Part shown: one piece after another, positions 1 to 10,743 of the stretch
Layout: each line of letters begins with the position of its first letter
How positions within the stretch are numbered: position 1 is the stretch's first letter
Assembly: GCF_001643305.1 (NCBI RefSeq)
Contig: NZ_LSGW01000011.1
Location: forward strand, 1-42,788
Length of the DNA: 42,788 bases
Source: Aeromonas salmonicida subsp. salmonicida
GTDB lineage: Bacteria > Pseudomonadota > Gammaproteobacteria > Enterobacterales > Aeromonadaceae
Direction of reading: 5' to 3'
Program-made: the position numbers and the translations under genes
Notes under the pieces: model-generated
Told to the model about the DNA's origin: nothing
Seen by the model: the letters and a program-made list of their open reading frames with translations, nothing else
Databases searched by the model: none

Positions 1-2
1 TG

Positions 3-134
3 CACAAGTTACATGAAACCATCACTCGCTATCATCATGTCAGAGGGATGGCCAACCTTCTGGCTCGAGTGAAATACTTCATGGATACCGTGTCTCCTTT
101 CCCCTGGAATGGCTATGGCACAGCGAAGTTGTAG
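3..134 (+). CDS. C-terminal end of an IS630-like transposase (partial)
   Basis: An open frame enters from the left edge and stops at TAG 132-134, giving the last 43 residues of a protein. It begins HKLHETITRYHHVRG and ends SPFPWNGYGTAKL. The pattern of an LHE..TRxH stretch, then a segment rich in hydrophobic residues, then SPFP close to the C-terminus resembles the tail of IS630-family DDE transposases. The catalytic domain lies outside the window, so intactness cannot be judged. The element's terminal repeat should lie within a few tens of bases after the stop, but I could not define it. The family call rests on general similarity only. Confidence 0.5.
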   Translation, partial: HKLHETITRYHHVRGMANLLARVKYFMDTVSPFPWNGYGTAKL

Positions 135-433
135 CCCTATTAGGTTCAGTTATTTAGTTATCAGCTGACACCGGCCTCTACAAGATAGTGACGATTGTCC
201 TGTCAGGATCAACTACAGCATGTTCATATCTGCCGTGATGCATTGGATGAAGCTGACGCTCAAATGCCCCAATAGTTAATCCACCTCCAACCGATACTAC
301 ATTTCAATCCCCAGCAACAAAGGCAGACTCAAAAAACGCCGACACCTAAGTGATCTGGCGGTATGAAACATGATCAGATTGTTGTACGACTTATCGAGCC
401 GCCGCTCGAACTTAAGTCACCTTTCCTTCTACA
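135..433. other. Gene-free stretch between the IS fragment and thrC
   Basis: No convincing gene is present. The base composition is more AT-rich than the neighbouring thr genes. Short frames exist, for example one encoding a stretch with RYYISIPSNKG around 290-330. That stretch loosely recalls the RYYIS motif of ISAs1-type transposases, but it is too short and interrupted to call. The stretch probably holds the end of the insertion element plus decayed sequence downstream of the thr operon. Confidence 0.4.
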
Positions 434-471
434 GAAATAAAAATCCCCCGTTACCGGGGGATTTTTATTTC
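434..471 (-). terminator. Bidirectional terminator downstream of thrC
   Basis: A 16-bp perfect stem (434-449 paired with 456-471) has a G/C core CCCCC/GGGGG, a 6-base loop GTTACC, and A-rich and T-rich flanks on either side. It lies 25 bases past the thrC stop. It can end the minus-strand thr transcript and also block reading from the IS side. Confidence 0.9.
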
Positions 472-495
472 TATCGGTTATCTCAGCTCAGCGGC

Positions 496-1770
496 TTAAC
501 CCACCAAAAACGCCCTTAACCGGGCAAACTCCGCTGGCAAATTAACGGAGAGCAGCGGCAGCTCAGCATGCTTGGCAAGCGGGCCGGGCAGCGGCACATC
601 GAGACTCAGGATCTCGTCCACCGACTCCTTGAACTTGGCGGGATGGGCGGTGCACAGGAACACCCCTACTTCGTCCTCGGCCAGCTGTTCGCCCAGCAGA
701 TCCCAGGCAATGGCGCCGTGGGGCTCGCACAGGTAATCCAGCTGATGCAGGCGTTTGAGGGCATCGCGGGTCTGAGCGTCGTCACGCATGCCGGAGCCCA
801 AGGTTTCCAGCGCCCAGCCTTCGCGGCGGCACAGCTCTTCCACCCTAGGCCAGTTGTTGGGGCGGCTCACGTCCATGGCATTCGACAGGGTCGCCACTGT
901 CTGGTGTGGCTCCCACTGACCGGATTTCAGGTAGCGCGGCACTGTGTCGTTGGCGTTGGTGGCGGCGATAAAGCGCTTCACCGGCAACCCCAGCGCCTTG
1001 GCAATCAGGCCTGCGGTCAAGTTGCCGAAGTTGCCGGACGGCACGCTGATAACCGCCTTGGCGCGGTCGGCTTTGGGCAACTGGGCCACTGCTTCGAAGT
1101 AGTAGCAAACCTGGGCCAGCAAGCGGCTGATGTTGATGGAGTTGGCGGAGTTCAGGCCAATCGCCTTTTTCAGCGCTTCGTCGTCAAAGGCATCTTTCAC
1201 CAGCGCCTGACAGGCATCGAAGTCGCCATCGATGGCGATGGTGCGGATATTGCCGCCCAGGGTGCAGAAGAGCTTCTCCTGCAGGGGGCTTATCTTGCCC
1301 TTGGGGTAGAGAATGACCACCTCGATCCCCTCCAGCCCGTAGAAGGCGTGAGCCACGGCGGCGCCGGTGTCGCCGGAGGTGGCGGTGAGTATGGTGATCT
1401 TGTCGTTGGTGCGGAAGGTCGCGAGGCACTGGGCCATAAAGCGGCCGCCAAAATCCTTGAATGCCAGGGTCGGGCCGTGGAACAGCTCGAGGGCATAGGT
1501 GCCATCCTTGAGCTTCACCAGCGGTGACGGGAAGGTGAAGGCGGCGTTAATCAGCCCGCTTACCTTGGCGGCGGGCACTTCATCCCCCAGCAGGTGGTTG
1601 ATGATGCGGGCAGAGCGTTCGGCCAGCGGCAGATCCAGCAGGGCATCCACATCGGCCAGTGGCGCAATCACCTCGGGGAAGAAGAGCCCCTGATCGCGAC
1701 CCAGCCCCTGACGCACCGCCTGCGCGAAGCTCACCTGTTCACTCTTGTCCTTGATATTGTAAAGATTCAT
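496..1770 (-). CDS. thrC: Threonine synthase
   Basis: Encodes 424 residues. The enzyme is PLP-dependent and converts O-phospho-L-homoserine to L-threonine, the last step of threonine synthesis, in the cytosol. The N-terminus [19 protein letters not shown] and the PLP-lysine motif TLAFKDFGG (Lys105) match enteric ThrC, and the length is about that of the E. coli enzyme (428). [12 protein letters not shown] and [10 protein letters not shown] are the conserved phosphate-binding segments. The frame is open for 31 codons further upstream, but that stretch runs inside thrB. ATG 1770 overlaps the thrB stop as ATGA, which is the classical translational coupling of this operon. The gene is the last of thrABC and is followed by a strong terminator. 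Confidence 0.97.
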   Translation of the reverse strand: MNLYNIKDKSEQVSFAQAVRQGLGRDQGLFFPEVIAPLADVDALLDLPLAERSARIINHLLGDEVPAAKVSGLINAAFTFPSPLVKLKDGTYALELFHGPTLAFKDFGGRFMAQCLATFRTNDKITILTATSGDTGAAVAHAFYGLEGIEVVILYPKGKISPLQEKLFCTLGGNIRTIAIDGDFDACQALVKDAFDDEALKKAIGLNSANSINISRLLAQVCYYFEAVAQLPKADRAKAVISVPSGNFGNLTAGLIAKALGLPVKRFIAATNANDTVPRYLKSGQWEPHQTVATLSNAMDVSRPNNWPRVEELCRREGWALETLGSGMRDDAQTRDALKRLHQLDYLCEPHGAIAWDLLGEQLAEDEVGVFLCTAHPAKFKESVDEILSLDVPLPGPLAKHAELPLLSVNLPAEFARLRAFLVG

Positions 1771-2774
1771 AGCTCGCTTCCTGTTACCCGTGCCCCAGCC
1801 ATGTCCAGTTTGCAGACCCGGGCAAATCCATCTTCGTTCTGCACAAAATGTGCGTCCATCCAATCCTTCATGCGCTCGGCCTGGGCCAGATCCTTCATCA
1901 CCACGAAGACGCTGGGGCCTGAGCCGGAGATGCCGGTGGCCAGCGCCCCGTTCTGGGCCGCCTGAGCCCGCACCTCGTTAAAGCCTTCAATGAGCGCCGC
2001 GCGGTAGGGTTCGGCAATCACGTCTTTTAGTACGCTCGCGGCCAACCCTTCTTGCCCGGTGTAGCTGGCGTGGACAAAGGCAGCCAGCCGACGACCGTAG
2101 GTGAGGCAATCCTGACGGCGATATTGGGCAGGCAAGATTGCGCGGGCGGCGGCGGTGGAGACCACTGTGCCCGGGTAGCAGACCACCCAGTACCACTGCT
2201 CGAACACCGGAATGCCCTGACTGATGACGCCGTGCTCTTCCAGCACCAGCTGCATGCCGCCCAGATAGCAGGGAGCCACGTTGTCGTAGTGGACGGAGCC
2301 GGAGATGCGCCCTTCCATCTCCCCCATCAGCAGCAGCATGTCGTGCTCATTAAGGGGCGCGCCGTGGAAGGCGTTGAGCCCCTCCAGCGCGGCCACCACG
2401 CTGCAGGCGCTGGAACCCAGACCCGAGCCCACCGGCAGGTTCTTCTCCAGCACCATTTCGAGCGGCTGCATGGTCAGGCCACGCTTCTCCAGCGCCTCGC
2501 CATAGGCAACCCAGCAGTCGTAGAGGATGTTCTTTTTCGGATCGTCGGGCAACTTGTGGGCGTAGCGGCCCACGGAAGAGAGGGCAAACGCTACGTCAGC
2601 CGCTTTCACCTGCACCCGATCGCCCAGCAGGGAGCCATCCACAGGGGCGAGCGCCGCCCCCAGTACATCGAATCCCACGCTCAGGTTGGCGCTGGAAGCG
2701 GGAGCGTAGGCAACTACGCTGCCGCCCTGCGCCATGGCATCTTGTTCAAAATCGGGGTTCATCGCTGAACTCAT
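1767..2774 (-). CDS. thrB: Homoserine kinase
   Basis: Encodes 335 residues. It phosphorylates L-homoserine with ATP to give O-phosphohomoserine, the ThrC substrate. It belongs to the GHMP kinase family: [19 protein letters not shown] N-terminal strand, the ATP loop [16 protein letters not shown], then [16 protein letters not shown] and a C-terminal [12 protein letters not shown] motif. The chosen ATG at 2774 starts one base after the thrA stop and has AGGAG eight bases upstream, inside the end of thrA. This gives an N-terminus about 20 residues longer than E. coli ThrB; an internal ATG (Met-Ala-Gln-Gly) would give the shorter form. The end overlaps thrC by four bases. Confidence 0.96.
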   Translation of the reverse strand: MSSAMNPDFEQDAMAQGGSVVAYAPASSANLSVGFDVLGAALAPVDGSLLGDRVQVKAADVAFALSSVGRYAHKLPDDPKKNILYDCWVAYGEALEKRGLTMQPLEMVLEKNLPVGSGLGSSACSVVAALEGLNAFHGAPLNEHDMLLLMGEMEGRISGSVHYDNVAPCYLGGMQLVLEEHGVISQGIPVFEQWYWVVCYPGTVVSTAAARAILPAQYRRQDCLTYGRRLAAFVHASYTGQEGLAASVLKDVIAEPYRAALIEGFNEVRAQAAQNGALATGISGSGPSVFVVMKDLAQAERMKDWMDAHFVQNEDGFARVCKLDMAGARVTGSEL

Positions 2775-2775
2775 G

Positions 2776-5268
2776 TTACAGCTCCTGCTTCCAGTTCTGG
2801 GTGCGCAGCACGTCGGCGAAGACACCGGCGGCGGTCACTTCGGTCCCTGCGCCATAGCCGCGCAGCACCAGCGGGATGGGCTGGTAATAGGTGGAGAAGA
2901 AGGCGAGCGCGTTCTCCCCGTCTTTTACCTTGAACAGGGGCTCGTCGGCACCGACCGCCTTGATGGCGACCTTGCACTTGCCTCCTTCGATGGAGCCCAC
3001 ATAGCGCAGCACCTTGCCTTCACGCTGGGCGGCCGCGAACTGGTCACGGAACCAGCCGTCAGCTTCGGGCAGGCGGGCCATAAAGGCTTCCACATCGCCG
3101 CTGACGTCAAAGCCCGGCGGCAGCGCCTGCTCCACTTCCACGTCGGAGAGCTCCAGCGCCATGCCCGCTTCACGGGCCAGAATGAGCAGCTTGCGCGCCA
3201 CATCCATGCCGTTGAGATCATCGCGGGGATCCGGCTCGGTGAAGCCGTTGCCGCGGGCAATCTTGGTCGCCTCGGAGAAGGCCATGCCCTCATCCAGCTT
3301 GCCAAAGATAAAGGAGAGCGACCCGGACAGCACGCCGTCGAAGGCGCGCAGCTTGTCACCGGCCTTGATCAGGTTCTGCAGGTTCTCGATGACCGGCAGG
3401 CCAGCACCCACGTTGGTTTCGTACAGGAACTTGCGGCGAGTCTGGCGGGCGGTGCGGCGCAGCGCCTTGTAGTAATCGAGCGACCCTGTGTTGGCCTTCT
3501 TGTTCGGGGTGACCACATGGAAACCGGCGGCCAGGAAGTCGGCGTACTGAACGGCGACGGCCTCGCTCGAGGTGCAATCGACGATCACCGGGTTGATGAG
3601 GTGGCTCTCTTCCACCAGCTTTTGCACCGCTTCCAGGCTGAAGCTGTCACGGGCTTCCACCAGCTGTTCACGCCAGTTGGCCAGTGCCAGTCCATCCTTG
3701 TTGACCGCCATCTGGCGGCTGTTGGCGATGCCGACCACCCGCAGGCCTGTGCCCTGCTCGGCCAATACCGGCTGCTGGCGGGCAATCTGATCCACCAGGG
3801 CTGCGCCAACGCCGCCGACACCGACCACGAACAGATCGATGAACTGCTGGCTGCCGAAGAAGTTCTGGTGGCAGGCCTTGATGGCTTCCGCCACCTTGCG
3901 ATCCCGCACCACGGCGGAGATGGAACGCTCGCTCGACCCTTGGGCGATAGCGACGATATTGATGGAGGCTTGCGCTAGGGAGGTGAAGAAGCGCGCCGCC
4001 ATCCCCTTGCTGGTGCGCATGCCATCACCGATCAGGGAGATGATCGCCAGATCGCTGATGATATCCAGTGGCTCCAGCAGCTGGTTCTTGAATTCGAGCT
4101 CGAACTCGCGCTCCAGCACCTTGCGGGTCTTCTCCTGGTCATAGCTGTGGATACAGAAGCTGACGCTGTACTCGGAGGATGACTGGGTGATGAGGACGAT
4201 ACTGACCCCGGCGCGGGAGACGGCGGAGAAGATGCGGCCGGCCATGCCCACCATGCCCTTCATGCCGGGACCGGAGACGTTGAACATGCACATGCCGGAG
4301 AGATCCGAGATGGCCTTCACTTTCAGGTCATCATCCCCCTGCTCGACGCCGATCAAGGTGCCCGGCCCCTGCGGGTTGAAGCTGTTCTTGATGAGGCAGG
4401 GAATGTGGAACTGGGCCACGGGGGCGATGGTTTTCGGATGCAGCACCTTGGCACCGAAGTAGGAGAGCTCCATCGCCTCTTTATAGGAGAGGGTCTTCAG
4501 CAGATAGGCATCCGGCACCAGGCGCGGGTCACAGTTGTAGCAACCTTCCACGTCTGTCCAGATCTCGCAGCATTCGGCATCGACACAGGCGGCCAGCACG
4601 GCGGCTGAGTAATCCGAGCCATTGCGACCCAGCAACACGGTTTCACCCTTGTCGCTGCCGCCGGTGAAGCCCGGCATCAGGTAGAGGCATGACGCTTTTC
4701 CAGCGGGGCTCTGCCCCTCTACAGCTGGACGCAGCCCCTTGGCGGCAAAGCGCAGGCGGGAGGCTTCGATGTCGACATGGGCTTCCAGATAGCCGCCGTC
4801 GGTGACCAGCAGTTGTTCCGGCACTATGATACCCAGCTCGAGGCCACGCACTCGCAGCAACTCGTGCATGAAGGCGATGGAAAGGTTCTCGCCACGGCTC
4901 AGAATGCGGGCCTGCACGTTGTCCGGGCAGAGCCCCAGCAGACGAATGCCCTGCATCAGTCGCTCGACCTGATCCAGCTCGGCGGTGAGACGGGCCTGCA
5001 GCGCCTTGTCATCCAGCGCAGGATAGGCGGCCTTCAACCCGGCCAGCAGGCGGGAGAAGATGCCGTTGATTTCAAACAGGGTGGAACTGGCATCCATGCC
5101 GCGACTGGTCTGCTCCACCAGGGCGACCAGGTGATTGGTCACCTTGGCCGGTGCCGACAGCACCAGGGCAACCTGGGATTGGCCGTGGGTATTGACCGCG
5201 ATATCCGCTACCCGTAAAAAACGCTCTGCATCGGCCAGTGACGACCCGCCAAACTTCAACACTCTCAT
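2776..5268 (-). CDS. thrA: Bifunctional aspartokinase I / homoserine dehydrogenase I
   Basis: Encodes 830 residues, against 820 in E. coli. The N-terminal aspartokinase (about 1-300, with KFGGSS at residues 5-10 and [14 protein letters not shown]) makes aspartyl phosphate. Two ACT-type regulatory repeats (about 310-460) should bind threonine for feedback inhibition. The C-terminal homoserine dehydrogenase (about 465-830) has the NAD(P) loop [10 protein letters not shown], the core [17 protein letters not shown] and [17 protein letters not shown]. It therefore catalyses the first and third steps from aspartate to threonine. ATG 5268 is preceded by GGGAGAGAAAG. The gene follows the thrL attenuator and leads the thrABC transcript. 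Confidence 0.98.
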   Translation of the reverse strand: MRVLKFGGSSLADAERFLRVADIAVNTHGQSQVALVLSAPAKVTNHLVALVEQTSRGMDASSTLFEINGIFSRLLAGLKAAYPALDDKALQARLTAELDQVERLMQGIRLLGLCPDNVQARILSRGENLSIAFMHELLRVRGLELGIIVPEQLLVTDGGYLEAHVDIEASRLRFAAKGLRPAVEGQSPAGKASCLYLMPGFTGGSDKGETVLLGRNGSDYSAAVLAACVDAECCEIWTDVEGCYNCDPRLVPDAYLLKTLSYKEAMELSYFGAKVLHPKTIAPVAQFHIPCLIKNSFNPQGPGTLIGVEQGDDDLKVKAISDLSGMCMFNVSGPGMKGMVGMAGRIFSAVSRAGVSIVLITQSSSEYSVSFCIHSYDQEKTRKVLEREFELEFKNQLLEPLDIISDLAIISLIGDGMRTSKGMAARFFTSLAQASINIVAIAQGSSERSISAVVRDRKVAEAIKACHQNFFGSQQFIDLFVVGVGGVGAALVDQIARQQPVLAEQGTGLRVVGIANSRQMAVNKDGLALANWREQLVEARDSFSLEAVQKLVEESHLINPVIVDCTSSEAVAVQYADFLAAGFHVVTPNKKANTGSLDYYKALRRTARQTRRKFLYETNVGAGLPVIENLQNLIKAGDKLRAFDGVLSGSLSFIFGKLDEGMAFSEATKIARGNGFTEPDPRDDLNGMDVARKLLILAREAGMALELSDVEVEQALPPGFDVSGDVEAFMARLPEADGWFRDQFAAAQREGKVLRYVGSIEGGKCKVAIKAVGADEPLFKVKDGENALAFFSTYYQPIPLVLRGYGAGTEVTAAGVFADVLRTQNWKQEL

Positions 5269-5318
5269 CGCTTTCTCTCCCTGTAAATCTATGAAATTCA
5301 ATCTAAAAACCAATCCAA

Positions 5319-5354
5319 CAAAAAGGCCCGTACTGGGTGGGTACGGGCCTTTTC
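5319..5354 (-). terminator. thr operon attenuator terminator
   Basis: A 13-bp perfect stem (5321-5333 paired with 5341-5353, core GGCCCGTAC) with a 7-base loop is followed, in minus-strand reading, by a T-rich run. It lies between the thrL stop and thrA. This is the position and form of the enteric thr attenuator. When charged tRNA-Thr and tRNA-Ile are plentiful the ribosome clears thrL and this hairpin ends transcription; stalling lets thrABC be transcribed. Confidence 0.9.
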
Positions 5355-5381
5355 TGATTTCTGTGCTTGTTCGTCAGCGCA

Positions 5382-5456
5382 TCAACCGGCCCCAGTGCCA
5401 CCTGTGGTGGTACCGGTAATAATGGTGGTAGTGATGACGTTAGTGAATAACTGCAT
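5382..5456 (-). CDS. thrL: thr operon leader peptide
   Basis: A 24-codon frame with ATG at 5456 and TGA at 5384-5382. The peptide starts MQLFTNVITTT, continues with IITGTTT and ends GGTGAG. It holds nine threonine and three isoleucine codons, the regulatory amino acids of the thr operon. E. coli ThrL has the same design and also ends in GAG. The peptide serves as a ribosome-stalling sensor for threonyl- and isoleucyl-tRNA charging, not as a functional protein. The attenuator hairpin follows 28 bases after its stop. The ribosome-binding site (AAGAG about ten bases upstream) is modest. Confidence 0.95.
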   Translation of the reverse strand: MQLFTNVITTTIITGTTTGGTGAG

Positions 5457-5487
5457 GACGAACACTCTTGAACGAAGCTGGCTTTTA

Positions 5488-5517
5488 GCAATACCGCGGC
5501 TGGCCTTGGGCTGTCAA
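5488..5517 (-). promoter_or_regulatory. Candidate thr operon promoter
   Basis: Read on the minus strand, TTGACA (5517-5512) is a perfect -35 box located just past the lasT stop. TATTGC (5493-5488), 18 bases further on, is a weak -10. The start would fall about 25 bases before thrL. The -35 is clear; the -10 is uncertain. Confidence 0.45.
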
Positions 5518-5518
5518 C

Positions 5519-6211
5519 TTAAACCTCTTTGCCAAATCGGCGAGCAAGGTCTTTGCAGAGCAGGTGCAGCATGTTCAAATCCCGCTGTGGCAGCATGGGC
5601 ACCCGGTCCATCACCCATTGATGCAGTTTTTCATCCTGCGAAACTCCGAGTTCACCAAGTATTTCTGCTGTTTTGTGTTTCAGTACGCGAACCTGTCCAA
5701 CACTATCAAAATTTTCTGCTACGGCTTGCGGCTCATCCAGCAACTGGCTCATCTCGTAGGCATACAGCATGATCGCCTGCCCCAGGTTCAGGGACGGGTA
5801 GCTCACCTTGAGCGGCAGATAGCTCAGCAAATCCGCATGGGCCAGCTGCTCATTGGAAAGGCCTGACTCTTCACAGCCAAACACGATGGCGACTTTGTTT
5901 AGAGACGGCTTGGCACGGATTTGATCGCGAATTTCCCCCGGCGTGAGGTAGTGCTGATAACGGCCACGCTGACGGGCCGTGGTGGCGATCACCAGATCCA
6001 TATCGGCCAGCGCCTCCGGCAAGGTGTCGAACGCCTCGGCCTGGGTCAAAATCTCCTGCGCCCCATGGGCCACCCAGCTCGCCTCCTCCTCTTCGTGTAC
6101 CCGGCTCGCCACCAGTCGCATGGCATCGAAGCCCATGGTTTTCATGGCGCGGGCAGCGGCCCCGACATTGGGTGCCCGGGCAGGTGCCACCAGTACAAAA
6201 TAGAGCTTCAT
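5519..6211 (-). CDS. lasT: TrmJ/LasT-type SPOUT RNA methyltransferase
   Basis: Encodes 230 residues, close to E. coli LasT/YjtD (228). SPOUT-class enzymes transfer a methyl group from S-adenosylmethionine to RNA, in the related TrmJ to a 2'-OH of tRNA; the exact substrate of LasT is not established. The motifs are a beta-strand plus loop LVAPARAPNVGAAARAMKTMG at the N-terminus, FGCEESGLSNEQ (motif 2), and YPSLNLGQAIMLYAYE (motif 3, the knotted cofactor site). ATG 6211 has AGAGGA nine bases upstream. Its place directly upstream of thrL is the same as in E. coli, which supports the assignment. It is transcribed in the same direction as thr, but thrL has its own -35 box. Confidence 0.9.
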   Translation of the reverse strand: MKLYFVLVAPARAPNVGAAARAMKTMGFDAMRLVASRVHEEEEASWVAHGAQEILTQAEAFDTLPEALADMDLVIATTARQRGRYQHYLTPGEIRDQIRAKPSLNKVAIVFGCEESGLSNEQLAHADLLSYLPLKVSYPSLNLGQAIMLYAYEMSQLLDEPQAVAENFDSVGQVRVLKHKTAEILGELGVSQDEKLHQWVMDRVPMLPQRDLNMLHLLCKDLARRFGKEV

Positions 6212-6390
6212 TGGGTTTCCTCTTGGGCTGGGCCGACATCTGAAACAGGCTGCAAACCGTCGGCAAAACAGGGGCGCAATCTACCGTTTATCCCCAAAAA
6301 TTGCCACTTGAACAGATGTTTGAATGTTGCCATAGTGGCCAGACGTGTGAACAAAATGCCAGCCATTCCCGGCATGAATGCCGTGAGTGA

Positions 6391-8205
<1,815 letters not shown>

Positions 8206-8299
8206 AGAGGCGAGCCTCGCCTTGCTGCCAACTTGAGATGCAATGCATATTGCGACGGCAGAACCGGGAGTCTTGCCACAACGCTATGGCGCAGTATTG

Positions 8300-8328
8300 A
8301 AAAAGGGACGCCGCGGCGTCCCTTTTTG
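8300..8328. terminator. Bidirectional terminator between aceK and the META lipoprotein
   Basis: A 26-base perfect palindrome (8301-8326) has a GGGACGCCG arm and A4/T4 ends, followed by one more T. Lying between two convergent genes, it can serve both strands. Confidence 0.85.
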
Positions 8329-8376
8329 ATAGCAGCTGCCGGCTCACGCTACGACAACCTCTGACAGAAATATCAG

Positions 8377-8775
8377 TTATTTGGCCGCAGGCATGGCGTC
8401 GAAAGTGAGCAGTGCAACCTTGTTGGCATCGCTCAGCACCAACTGCTTGCCGCTGACCTTGAAGGTCGCCACCTTCTCCAGTTGCTGCAGATAGATCATC
8501 TCTTTGCCAGCCAGATCACCCGGGCACATCATGCGGGTCGAGCCCATGGCACCCAGCGTCAATACGCCGTCACCCTGCTGGGTGATACCGCCAAAATAGC
8601 GGTTGCAGCCGCCCTTGCCCGCCACCTTGTCACCCGCTACTTGCAGGGTGAAGGTATCATCGCTCGCACCTTGCAGTTGCCAGGTAGACGCTTGCAGCGC
8701 AGCCAGATTGGAACCAGTGGTCATGGCGCAGCCTCCCAGAGCCAATGCGGCCAGCAGGGTCAGTTTCTTGTTCAT
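8377..8775 (-). CDS. META-domain (HslJ-like) lipoprotein
   Basis: Encodes 132 residues. The N-terminus MNKKLTLLAALALGGC is a lipoprotein signal with lipobox LGGC and acylated Cys16; Ala at +2 predicts outer-membrane sorting. The rest is a META (DUF306) domain: an STWQL strand, AGKGGCNRYFGGIT with the family's GCNxYxG motif, then a TRMMCP segment. E. coli HslJ, linked to novobiocin tolerance, has this fold. The molecular function is unknown; the domain is often found in envelope stress proteins. AAGAGGTGAACCC precedes ATG 8775. It is a single gene convergent with aceK. Confidence 0.85.
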   Translation of the reverse strand: MNKKLTLLAALALGGCAMTTGSNLAALQASTWQLQGASDDTFTLQVAGDKVAGKGGCNRYFGGITQQGDGVLTLGAMGSTRMMCPGDLAGKEMIYLQQLEKVATFKVSGKQLVLSDANKVALLTFDAMPAAK

Positions 8776-8947
8776 GGGTTCACCTCTTGATATAAGCGGA
8801 ATAGGGGAAGGAACGTGATGATGGTGGCCTGTTTATCACGAGACCGAGGCAGATTAAAACTCTTTTATTGTGATCTCCGTTCCCTTTACTACCAACTGGC
8901 ATGTGCCATGCTTGTATTCCTGTTCCGGACCCAGGGAGGGGAAAAGA

Positions 8948-9424
8948 ATGGTTAAATCACTCATCGTCACACTGGTTTCATGCTTAAGCCTCAACGCTCA
9001 GGCCGCCGACTGGGATTTTCTCAAGAGCGAGGCTGACAGCCAGCTCTACGTCAAAAGCTACTCAGGCGTGCTGCTCGACAGCCAGACTCATCACAGCGAC
9101 AGTTTCGACCTCTGGCTCATCAACACCGGCTATCAATATCCGATCATGGATGACGTCAGCCTCTACATGGAAGCGGGCCCGGCCATAGGCCCGCACAGCG
9201 AACAGTCCGGCTACAACCTGAGCTCGGGGGTGCGCTACCAGTTCTCCCCCACATTGAACATCGGCAGCCAGCTCAAACAGCTGGAAGTGCACAAGGCCAG
9301 CACACTGCTGGAGCTCAACACCAGCCTGCTGCTTACACCGCAGCTCGCCATCACGGCCAACTACGGCGTGAGTACATTCAGTACTGAGCACTCCCTCAGC
9401 CTGGGCGTAGGCTTCAACTTCTGA
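8948..9424 (+). CDS. Small outer-membrane beta-barrel protein
   Basis: Encodes 158 residues. A signal peptide of about 19 residues ends AQA before ADWDF. The mature part has alternating polar and hydrophobic strands (LYMEAGPAIG, YNLSSGVRYQF, LNIGSQLKQLEV, LLELNTSLLL, SLSLGVGFNF) and finishes with a terminal Phe. This is the pattern of an eight-strand-type porin-like barrel inserted by the BAM complex. ATG 8948 is chosen because AGGGAGGGG lies just upstream and the signal peptide begins there; the open frame begins 26 codons earlier. I do not recognise a named family. It ends four bases before the convergent RraA-like gene. Confidence 0.75.
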   Translation: MVKSLIVTLVSCLSLNAQAADWDFLKSEADSQLYVKSYSGVLLDSQTHHSDSFDLWLINTGYQYPIMDDVSLYMEAGPAIGPHSEQSGYNLSSGVRYQFSPTLNIGSQLKQLEVHKASTLLELNTSLLLTPQLAITANYGVSTFSTEHSLSLGVGFNF

Positions 9425-9428
9425 CCGA

Positions 9429-9911
9429 TCAGATAAGCCGGGTGGCACTGACCAGTACGCCGTTGAGGTCGGCGTAAACATAGTCACCCGGATGTATGGT
9501 CACACCGGCAAACGACACCACGGCATCCAGCTCTCCCTGACCCAACTTCTCTGTTTTGACCGGGCAAGCTGCCAACGCCTTGACCCCCAGCGCCAGGGTT
9601 GCCAGTGTCCCCACATCGCGCACAGCGCCAAAGATCACTATTCCCTCCCAACCCTGCTCCGCCGCCTTGATGGCCAGCTGATCGCCGAGCAAAGCACGGC
9701 GCAACGAACCGCCGCCATCAATCACCATCACCCTCCCCTGACCGGGACGGTTGACCAGCTCTCGCACCAGGCTGTTGTCTTCATAACAGGAAAGCGTGAC
9801 CGCCTGGCCATAAAACAGCGGCTTGCCACCAAAATCGTGAAACAGTGGATCGGCGACTTGCAGGGCATCACCGTGTTGATCACAGAGGTCGGGCAGTAGA
9901 TCCAGCATCAT
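9429..9911 (-). CDS. RraA-like protein (putative HMG aldolase / RNase E regulator family)
   Basis: Encodes 160 residues and matches the RraA fold along its whole length: LCDQ near the N-terminus, PLFHDFGG, the phosphate-binding core [15 protein letters not shown], and [15 protein letters not shown]. coli RraA (161 residues) binds RNase E and inhibits it. Homologues with the same core are metal-dependent 4-hydroxy-4-methyl-2-oxoglutarate/oxaloacetate aldolases, which need the conserved Arg and Asp of GxxRD. Here Arg-Asp is kept in VRDV, so enzyme activity is possible; E. coli RraA has Arg-Gln there. The aldolase-like annotation therefore fits better than a strict RraA. It lies 39 bases downstream of the DUF3293 gene on the same strand. 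Confidence 0.85.
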   Translation of the reverse strand: MMLDLLPDLCDQHGDALQVADPLFHDFGGKPLFYGQAVTLSCYEDNSLVRELVNRPGQGRVMVIDGGGSLRRALLGDQLAIKAAEQGWEGIVIFGAVRDVGTLATLALGVKALAACPVKTEKLGQGELDAVVSFAGVTIHPGDYVYADLNGVLVSATRLI

Positions 9912-9950
9912 AAGCTTCCTTCCATGGACATGAATTCGCTCATTCTTTCA

Positions 9951-10358
9951 TCAAGCCGTTGATCTGACAATCCAGTGGGATTCAATTTTGCCCAAATGGA
10001 GTGGTTCGCCTTTCATCAGCACGGGCTGCAACCAGAGCTCGCCCTGCTCCACCCAATAGATGGCGTTCTGGCCGAAACGCGCTGCCAAATCGATGGCCTC
10101 ACCACGAGAAGAAGCCAGCGCCAGCGATGATTCTCGCCAACTTGCATCAGGAGCACTGCCCCACAATGGCCCCAGCGCCATCATGGTGGGAGACGCGGCG
10201 ATAGCCCGCCACAGGGCGCGCTGACGGCGGGTATTGCGACGTATTCCCACCTCGCGGCTGGCTGGATTCCAGGCCGTCACAATGGCGTAAACAGGCCATT
10301 GAGGTGCCAAAAATGGTGCAATAAAACAAATTTTTTTGTAGTTTTCCCACAAAATCAT
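9951..10358 (-). CDS. DUF3293 domain protein
   Basis: Encodes 135 residues from ATG 10358; a GTG three codons earlier (10367) is an alternative. No good ribosome-binding site marks either. The segment YAIVTAWNPASRE followed by RNTRRQRALW is the typical signature of the uncharacterised DUF3293 family. There is no signal peptide, so it is probably cytosolic, and its function is unknown. It is divergent from arcA and probably co-transcribed with the downstream RraA-like gene. Confidence 0.75.
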   Translation of the reverse strand: MILWENYKKICFIAPFLAPQWPVYAIVTAWNPASREVGIRRNTRRQRALWRAIAASPTMMALGPLWGSAPDASWRESSLALASSRGEAIDLAARFGQNAIYWVEQGELWLQPVLMKGEPLHLGKIESHWIVRSTA

Positions 10359-10376
10359 GTCAACCACATGTTACAT

Positions 10377-10740
10377 TCCATTACATTTTATAAGGGCGAA
10401 AATGGGGGTAACCCCAAGTATCATGCTGTGAACTCAGGGTTTGACCTATATCAATCCAGAGTTAAAAAGTTGCTATCTGACGGCAAAGAGTGTTGTTATG
10501 CGCCTGTTAACTGATAAAATGCAGCCACTTTTGTAATGGACTACCTTTCCAGGCTTCTCTCGATCAGACTTGTTGAGAGCCCACGTGTGGCACAGGGATG
10601 TTTGCCGACGCTGATGCCAAATTCGCGATAATCCGACCTGACATTCATACCCAGGATGACGTAATAAATTTTCAGGACCGGTCGGGTAACGCCAAAGAGT
10701 GTTAAAATTTAGATAACTAACTGATAAGAATCTGGGAATA
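10377..10740. other. Long regulatory region upstream of arcA
   Basis: About 365 bases without a convincing gene lie between the divergent DUF3293 gene and arcA. It contains a small hairpin TGGGGGTAACCCCA (10403-10416), the FNR box at 10441-10454, an extended -10-like TGCTATCTG at 10471-10479, and then about 260 bases of probable untranslated leader. A long multi-promoter leader is also typical for arcA in E. coli. Confidence 0.6.
10441..10454 (+). promoter_or_regulatory. FNR box upstream of arcA
   Basis: TTGAC-CTAT-ATCAA differs from the FNR consensus TTGAT-N4-ATCAA at one base. A TGCTATCTG sequence resembling an extended -10 starts 17 bases later, so the box is centred near -40, the spacing of a class II FNR-activated promoter. 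E. coli arcA is also FNR-activated. This predicts anaerobic induction of arcA. Confidence 0.75.
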
Positions 10741-10743
10741 CTC

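Noticed and set aside
290..380. Relic of an ISAs1-type transposase
   Set aside because: Only a few residues (RYYIS) resemble the family and the frame ends soon after, so this is too little for a feature.
1771..1863. Longer N-terminus for thrC starting at 1863
   Set aside because: The added 31 residues lie within the end of thrB, and the known ThrC N-terminus starts at 1770 with the ATGA overlap.
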